In this document: piece by piece, positions 59,608 to 64,000 of the stretch
Layout of the letters: every line of letters begins with the position of its first letter
How positions within the stretch are numbered: position 1 is the stretch's first letter
Origin: Cyclobacteriaceae bacterium
GTDB lineage: Bacteria > Bacteroidota > Bacteroidia > Cytophagales > Cyclobacteriaceae
Assembly: GCA_019694875.1 (NCBI GenBank)
Contig: JAIBBC010000002.1
Coordinates: forward strand, 496,001-560,000
Length of the DNA: 64,000 nt
Reading direction: 5' to 3'
Notes under the pieces: model-generated
The model's database searches: none
What the model was told of the DNA's origin: nothing
The model's input: the letters and a program-made list of their open reading frames with translations, nothing else
Translations under genes and position numbers: made by a program

Positions 59608-60765
59608 TCACTGCGTTTTGTTCAAAAACTTCCGTCTCCGGCCCATGTAGTAGAAGTTGATGACTGCCAGCACGATAATCACAATCAGCACGAGCAGGGT
59701 AATGAACAGGCGGGTGTTGTTCAGTTCCAGTGTCTTGATTTCTGCCTCCTTTTTAAGCATCTCGAACTCCTTTTCCTTCTCCTGGAGGCTCAGCGCCATT
59801 TCCATCTGCGCAATGTTGCGACTGCTTTCTTCCCCGAAAACTTTCTCGCGGGCGGAGTCGTATTTGAGCAATGTTTTGTAGGCCGACTTAACATCGCCCA
59901 GGCGGAATTGATTATCGGCCTGGTTGCGCAGAATGTCAGGAACAAACCGGTAAGCCTGAAGATCTTTAGCCATTGTGTGCGCTTCGTTCAGGTATTGCAT
60001 GGCAGGCTTCGGCTGGTTTGCTTTGGTGTAGGCGATACCGATGTTGGTAATGGTGCCAAGCATGCCCAGCCGGTTATTTTCTTTTTGTTCGATCTCAAGT
60101 GCCTTCTGATAAAAGTCGATCGCCCGTTGATAGTTGCCCTGCCTGAAGAAAACATTTCCGAGGTTATTCATCGGATCCGCAAAAGGTTGCCCCAGCTTTT
60201 CGCTGAGCTGATACGCTTTTTGAAAATACTCGGACGCTTTTTCGTACAACTGCAGATCAATGTGCAGGTTGCCGAGGTTGTTGAGCGACCCTACCAGCCG
60301 CGATTCATCTTTGAGTTCAATAAGCTGGTTGTACGACTCCTCCAGGTATTTCATGGCCTGACCATAATCACCCTTAATTGAATAAATGGTGGCGATGTTA
60401 TTTTTTGTGGTGGCGATGCCTTCTTTATTATCGAGTGTTTCGTAAATCTTTAACGAGCGGATGTAATACTCAAGTGCTTTATCCAATGCGCCCTGATTTT
60501 TATACGCAACCCCAAGGTTATTGTAGGATGCAGCAACTCCTTTCTGATCGTTGATTTCGGTAGCCAGGTTCAGCGCTTCCCTTGTGTAGCCGATTGCCTT
60601 TACCGGGTTGGAAGCCAGGTTAGCGCGAAACAATTCATTCAACACCTTTACCTTGCGATCGTTCTTTGCGGTATCAAGCACTTTCAACAGGCTGTCGGTT
60701 TGCGCAACAGAAGGTGTAAGCAGGCCAAGACAGAGCAACAGGGAACACAAAATTCGACTGATCAT
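59608..60765 (-). CDS. TPR membrane protein resembling a kinase-less TPR sensor
   Basis: 385 residues from the ATG at 60765 (signal peptide MISRILCSLLLCLGLLTPSV). About eight TPR repeats at 40-290 with typical GVAYKNQGALDKALEYYIRSL and GNVFFRQGNYQRAIDFYQKAL. A coiled coil (LSLQEKEKEFEMLKKEAEIKTLELN) and one TM helix (LFITLLVLIVIIVLAVINFYY) end the protein with a 12-residue basic tail. In Bacteroidota this TPR-coiled coil-TM part normally precedes a histidine kinase or other output domain, which is absent here. Confidence 0.8.
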   Translation of the reverse strand: MISRILCSLLLCLGLLTPSVAQTDSLLKVLDTAKNDRKVKVLNELFRANLASNPVKAIGYTREALNLATEINDQKGVAASYNNLGVAYKNQGALDKALEYYIRSLKIYETLDNKEGIATTKNNIATIYSIKGDYGQAMKYLEESYNQLIELKDESRLVGSLNNLGNLHIDLQLYEKASEYFQKAYQLSEKLGQPFADPMNNLGNVFFRQGNYQRAIDFYQKALEIEQKENNRLGMLGTITNIGIAYTKANQPKPAMQYLNEAHTMAKDLQAYRFVPDILRNQADNQFRLGDVKSAYKTLLKYDSAREKVFGEESSRNIAQMEMALSLQEKEKEFEMLKKEAEIKTLELNNTRLFITLLVLIVIIVLAVINFYYMGRRRKFLNKTQ

Positions 60766-60904
60766 ATATTTGACTGGGTTTCGACCAATAAAGATAGGCG
60801 AAAATCTGGCTTGTAGCGGACGGGGTTTTTGCGAATCGACCGCTGGCATAAATTCGGTTCGGATTGCGCTGTCAAACCGGCAAATTTCAGAAAACTAAAA
60901 CCTC

Positions 60905-61399
60905 ATGAAAAAATCCCTATTTGTTTTACTGCTGGCCTTCGCTGCAACGGGGCTTCTGGTAGCCCAGAATTCAGACGAGACGCAGGTGACTATTGTTGTC
61001 AATAATCTTTTCAAGGCCATGCAAACCAATGACACGGTTTTGTTTAAGTCGGTATTTGCCGATCAGGTAACGATGGCAACCGTGGCAAAAAACCGCGAGG
61101 GTAAACTTGTGCTGGAACGCGAAACGGGTATCGCTGGATTTTTAAAGGCTATCGCGAAGCCCAATCCAAAAGGCGCGTTTAACGAAGAGATCTGGAATTT
61201 AAAAGTTCAGCTTGATGGAGATTTTGCGCAGGTGTGGTGTGATTATGCATTTTATCTTGGTAATACATTCAGTCATTGCGGGGTGGATGCGTTTCACATG
61301 ATGCGCACGGCAGACGGCTGGAAAATTTTTCACCTTGCTGACACGCGGAGAAGACAAGGTTGTAACGTTCCGCAAAACATTCAGGACAAGCACAAATAG
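60905..61399 (+). CDS. exported SnoaL/DUF4440-like protein
   Basis: 164 residues. Signal peptide (KKSLFVLLLAFAATGLLVAQ). NTF2-like fold: TIVVNNLFKAMQTNDTVLFKSVFADQVTM at the start, GAFNEEIWNLKVQLDGDFAQVWCDYAFYL, then GVDAFHMMRTADGWKIFHLADTRRR. Typical ligand-binding or stand-alone exported NTF2-like protein. 2 bp upstream of the phosphatase gene, same strand. Confidence 0.85.
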   Translation: MKKSLFVLLLAFAATGLLVAQNSDETQVTIVVNNLFKAMQTNDTVLFKSVFADQVTMATVAKNREGKLVLERETGIAGFLKAIAKPNPKGAFNEEIWNLKVQLDGDFAQVWCDYAFYLGNTFSHCGVDAFHMMRTADGWKIFHLADTRRRQGCNVPQNIQDKHK

Positions 61400-61401
61400 A
61401 T

Positions 61402-61896
61402 ATGAAGAAGCTGGTAATTGCGTTTGTACTGCTGCTTGCCGTTCAGGCTGGCTATGCACAACAGATCACAACGTTCATCCTGGTAAGGCATGCTGAAAAA
61501 GCAACGGAAGGCGGCAGCGATCCGGAACTTAAACCGGAAGGAGTGAAGCGTGCCGAAGCGCTCGCTGCATTGTTTGACAAAACCAAAATTGACGCGATTT
61601 ACTCGACTGATTTCAAGCGGACTAAAAACACGGTAGCTCCGCTGGCTGCAGCAAAAGGCCTGACGGTGAATACCTATTCATCGATGCTCGCAGCAGATCT
61701 GGAGAAGCTGGTTGCAGCGCACCCGGGCGGAACGATTGTGATCTCAGGCCATTCCAACACTATTCCTGACATTGCCAATGCACTCACAGTCGGAAAGGAA
61801 TTCAAACAATTTGCTGATGCAGATTATGGTAACATCCTGATAATTTCCGTGACCGCACCCGGGAAGGATGCTAAGGTTGTTTGGTTGCGGTATTAG
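61402..61896 (+). CDS. exported histidine phosphatase
   Basis: 164 residues. Signal peptide (KKLVIAFVLLLAVQAGYAQQ). Histidine phosphatase motif ILVRHAEKA (RHG family, RHA variant), later IDAIYSTDFKRTKNTVAPLA and the second His in VISGHSNTIPD. Short SixA/phosphoglycerate-mutase-like domain. Cleaves a phosphoester in the periplasm; substrate unknown. Convergent (4-bp overlap) with the membrane gene at 61893. Confidence 0.88.
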   Translation: MKKLVIAFVLLLAVQAGYAQQITTFILVRHAEKATEGGSDPELKPEGVKRAEALAALFDKTKIDAIYSTDFKRTKNTVAPLAAAKGLTVNTYSSMLAADLEKLVAAHPGGTIVISGHSNTIPDIANALTVGKEFKQFADADYGNILIISVTAPGKDAKVVWLRY

Positions 61897-62297
61897 TATT
61901 CTATTCCCAGATAGATGAATAGAAAGGTGATGGTGAAATAAGTCCAGAGCAGAGAAAAGACAACATGCACGGATGTTTCGAATTTTTTGCCCCGCCACAG
62001 TTTTGACGAATAAACAAAGAACTGAAAGATCAGACGGGTTCCCCAGAAGATAAACAATCCCAGGCTGATTGTTTTTCCAAATGATGTTTGGGTGAGTTCA
62101 TCCGCATACAGCGTGCATAATAATCCCATTAAAAGGATGATCAGGCCGATGAAGAATGTGTGAACATACATCATCTGGGTATTGATTAGGCTCACCGGTT
62201 GAAACTCAATCTTCCAGTTGAAATACCGCGGGAAAGCAATGTGCACGGTTGCCAGCACAAACATGATATAGCCGATGATGTTAAGATGCACTTCCAT
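61893..62297 (-). CDS. four-helix membrane protein, last gene of the DoxX-like operon
   Basis: 134 residues with helices at ~5-22 (LNIIGYIMFVLATVHIAF), ~44-65 (YVHTFFIGLIILLMGLLCTLY), ~75-95 (GLFIFWGTRLIFQFFVY) and ~108-130 (VVFSLLWTYFTITFLFIYL). A basic loop and FFWGTR-like turn might mark a DUF-type family, but I cannot name it. Overlaps the methyltransferase stop by 17 bp, so it is co-transcribed. Confidence 0.7.
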   Translation of the reverse strand: MEVHLNIIGYIMFVLATVHIAFPRYFNWKIEFQPVSLINTQMMYVHTFFIGLIILLMGLLCTLYADELTQTSFGKTISLGLFIFWGTRLIFQFFVYSSKLWRGKKFETSVHVVFSLLWTYFTITFLFIYLGIEY

Positions 62298-63033
62298 TTT
62301 TCTGCAGAATAAAGGCGCTAATAAAAGGAGTTATTTTGAGTTCGGATTCAATCGTGAGACCGGCTTGTCGGAATACAGATAACCAGGATTTTTTCGAAAA
62401 GAAGTGAAAGAAGCCGAGATTGAATGCCATAAAATTATTCAGATCGCGTAGATGCTCGATAACGATAATCCTTCCCTCGCGATTCAGCGAACCCGAGAGC
62501 TTAGTAAAAAAAGATGAGCGTTCTTTTGCATCACGAATCTCATGCGCGGCAAGTACTAGGAAAATAATGTCGGTTGAATTTTCAGCAAGCGGGATATAGT
62601 CGGTTGAAATTTTGATTGTTTCAGGCGGAGGGGGGAAAGCTCTTCTTGCCCTTTCAATGGACACTTCGGTATGCTTTTTCGGATCGTAGAAATCGAAAAT
62701 CTTTAATTGAACCCCGGGGTAGATTTTTTTTATGAGGTGACTGGTTTCGTCAAATCCCGCGTGGATGTTAACAATGTGCGAAGCAGTGGACCAGACGTTC
62801 AACCATTTGAATGTATAGAGATTTGAAAAGTCGTAGATATAGGAGGATACAACCAGTGATACAACTGTGCCTGACAAGATCAATGCAGCGAAAATGTTAA
62901 GCATAGCCGAAGGAATGCCGGACATGAATGTGGAAGAAACAAACAGGAGAGCCGAGAGTAAGCCTGCCATTACGTAAAAATGCCAGTTAAACCGAACGAT
63001 GTTCGTTACGCCTGTAAATCTTGTTCTGTCCAT
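62281..63033 (-). CDS. membrane-anchored SAM-dependent methyltransferase
   Basis: 250 residues. Two N-terminal helices (FYVMAGLLSALLFVSSTFM; SAMLNIFAALILSGTVVSLVVSSYIY) are followed by a methyltransferase core: SHIVNIHAGFDETSHLIKKIYPGVQLKIFDFYDP (class I motif I/II region; the first glycine motif is weak), DIIFLVLAAHEIRDAKERSSFF, LSGSLNREGRIIVIEHLRD. The protein would sit in the membrane with the catalytic part in the cytoplasm. Overlaps DUF2071 by 28 bp. Confidence 0.75.
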   Translation of the reverse strand: MDRTRFTGVTNIVRFNWHFYVMAGLLSALLFVSSTFMSGIPSAMLNIFAALILSGTVVSLVVSSYIYDFSNLYTFKWLNVWSTASHIVNIHAGFDETSHLIKKIYPGVQLKIFDFYDPKKHTEVSIERARRAFPPPPETIKISTDYIPLAENSTDIIFLVLAAHEIRDAKERSSFFTKLSGSLNREGRIIVIEHLRDLNNFMAFNLGFFHFFSKKSWLSVFRQAGLTIESELKITPFISAFILQKNGSAS

Positions 63034-63755
63034 GTTTCGATGCGGCCCTTTTTCCAGTAGTAAGGAATATTCTCAACGACAAACGCATTGGCCAATATAG
63101 CCTGGGGAAATTTGTTTTGAATGAAATCAACTCTGCTTTCCAGCACAGCCACCGGTTTTGGTTCCCAGTCCTGTCTCACGCCTTCAATAATCAACACTTC
63201 GCGTGTTTTGGCATTGTAGGTAAATGTAAACGGAAGGGGACCGGCATAGCGTCTCGCTTCTTTCCAATCAAGAAAAGGAGATCCGACAGGAAGATGTATC
63301 TCGTGATCGTGTTTGGTGATTGCAATTTCTATTCCTGATCGATTTGAACTAAAACGCAATGAGCCGGAGCTATTAGTTTCTTTGATGTCGGTGGTCGTGT
63401 AATTATAGTGTGTAAAGATGTTTCCGAAAAAGGACATTCTTGATTTATTCGTTTCCGACTTGATGATGTATAATCCCCGTAGTCTTTTGCCGGCTTTAGT
63501 TCGGTATCTCACAAAGATTCTAAATCCCGCCAGGATAAAATCGTTTCCAAGAAATTCAGGAAAACCCTTTGGTCTGAGATTTCTGGTTGTTACAAGCGCC
63601 ACGGCAACAAATCCCCATTGACCGTTGAGGGTATCAAGTTCGAGACATGGCGGAATTAGTGACTTGAGTGTTTCTTTTGGCAGTGCAAATGTGAGTACAA
63701 GAGAATGTTCAAAGAAGGTTTCGACTGCAAAGGGGTGGTTCTTAAGCGATAACAT
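63006..63755 (-). CDS. DUF2071 (YqjF-like) protein, divergent member
   Basis: 249 residues: LSLKNHPFAVETFFEHSLVLTFALPKETLKSLIPPCLELDTLNGQWGFVAVALVTTRNLRPKGFPEFLGNDFILAGFRIFVRYRT, then the C-terminal YNAKTREVLIIEGVRQDWEPKPVAVLES. Same family as the two copies at 43.6 and 54.1 kb but clearly divergent in sequence. Overlaps both neighbours (1 bp with the DoxX-like gene, 28 bp with the methyltransferase), so it is in a four-gene operon. Confidence 0.8.
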   Translation of the reverse strand: MLSLKNHPFAVETFFEHSLVLTFALPKETLKSLIPPCLELDTLNGQWGFVAVALVTTRNLRPKGFPEFLGNDFILAGFRIFVRYRTKAGKRLRGLYIIKSETNKSRMSFFGNIFTHYNYTTTDIKETNSSGSLRFSSNRSGIEIAITKHDHEIHLPVGSPFLDWKEARRYAGPLPFTFTYNAKTREVLIIEGVRQDWEPKPVAVLESRVDFIQNKFPQAILANAFVVENIPYYWKKGRIETWTEQDLQA

Positions 63756-64000
63756 TATGCATGCGTTTGCTTTGTTCCGGTGAGAACAAATTCATTAATC
63801 GCAACTACTCCTGTAGACGCAAATGCAATTAACAGGTTTACCCTTCCGAACAATAATAAATCGGGCGCAAGTATGAATTCTATAACATTCATCGTGAGCA
63901 CAATAATGATCTGCAGAATAGCGCACAGCCGTGATTTTATTCCGGAGAGGATCCAAACAAACATAAGAATCTCGAGAAATCCGATTGCCAGCGTGATCAG
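63755..64000 (-). CDS. DoxX-like membrane protein, C-terminal part (cut by window edge)
   Basis: The frame is open to base 64000, so the start lies outside the window. Visible end: LITLAIGFLEILMFVWILSGI, ILQIIIVLTMNVIEFILAPDLLLFGRVNLLIAF, GVVAINEFV. The pair MNxxEFxLAPDLLLxGRxN is typical of the DoxX-like family. Integral membrane protein, first gene visible of the operon with DUF2071, methyltransferase and the 134-aa protein. Confidence 0.7.
   Translation of the reverse strand: MITLAIGFLEILMFVWILSGIKSRLCAILQIIIVLTMNVIEFILAPDLLLFGRVNLLIAFASTGVVAINEFVLTGTKQTHA

Noticed and set aside
1-64000. rRNA, tRNA or known riboswitch
   Set aside because: No cloverleaf, rRNA signature or riboswitch core was recognised by eye on either strand; a covariance search would be needed to exclude short RNAs.

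Overview
The window looks like chromosome from a Bacteroidota bacterium, most likely order Cytophagales. This is inferred from the gene families: a TonB receptor with a carboxypeptidase-like N-terminal domain, a giant TPR-CHAT protein, a propeller-type histidine kinase paired with a LytTR regulator, a GH5 enzyme ending in a type IX secretion sorting domain, and -7 boxes of the TAnnTTTG type. No rRNA, tRNA, CRISPR array, transposase or integrase was seen.

Layout. 1-5.6 kb (all minus): an exported alpha/beta hydrolase cut by the window edge, then a metal/siderophore uptake block (small exported protein, TonB receptor with a one-base frameshift, PepSY membrane protein, DJ-1/PfpI protein). 5.7-8.0 kb: an ECF sigma factor with its YdhR-like partner and a decayed outer-membrane gene. 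8.0-24.1 kb: a low-oxygen/stress island with cbb3 oxidase maturation genes (ccoS, ccoI), a CoA-transferase, three tandem-domain universal stress proteins, a beta-CASP RNase, an AI-2E-type exporter, YciE, a GreA-like factor, YtxH and DUF202 proteins. Six promoter regions here carry a TGAT-N4-ATCA (FNR/CRP-type) palindrome, in five cases followed by a second, often degenerate site exactly 22 bp away, so the island is probably one regulon. 24.2-44.5 kb: ordinary chromosome with the secreted TPR-PDZ-CHAT protein, a serine hydrolase, an epimerase, a propeller kinase with LytTR regulator, a globin, small lipoproteins and membrane proteins, and a GH5-CBM-fascin enzyme.

44.6-54.8 kb is an accessory, visibly AT-richer segment between two near-identical DUF2071 genes. 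It holds an XRE regulator whose upstream region is an 11-unit array of exactly 21-bp repeats, an ImmA/IrrE-PIN pair, and several orphan genes, all on the minus strand. At least three of these genes sit in units bounded by GTTnnnn...nnnnAAC core pairs and followed by long imperfect palindromes, which is the architecture of integron gene cassettes. Two truncated 5' fragments of a WYL regulator bracket another gene here; the intact regulator follows at 55 kb.

54.9-64 kb: the WYL regulator and a downstream run (GyrI-like, VOC, HMA-like, DHFR-like, YkgJ) whose first promoter carries two TGACA-N6-TGTCA palindromes; an exported thioredoxin; a TPR membrane protein resembling a kinase without its kinase domain; a histidine phosphatase; and a four-gene overlapping operon (DoxX-like, DUF2071, methyltransferase, membrane protein) running off the right edge.
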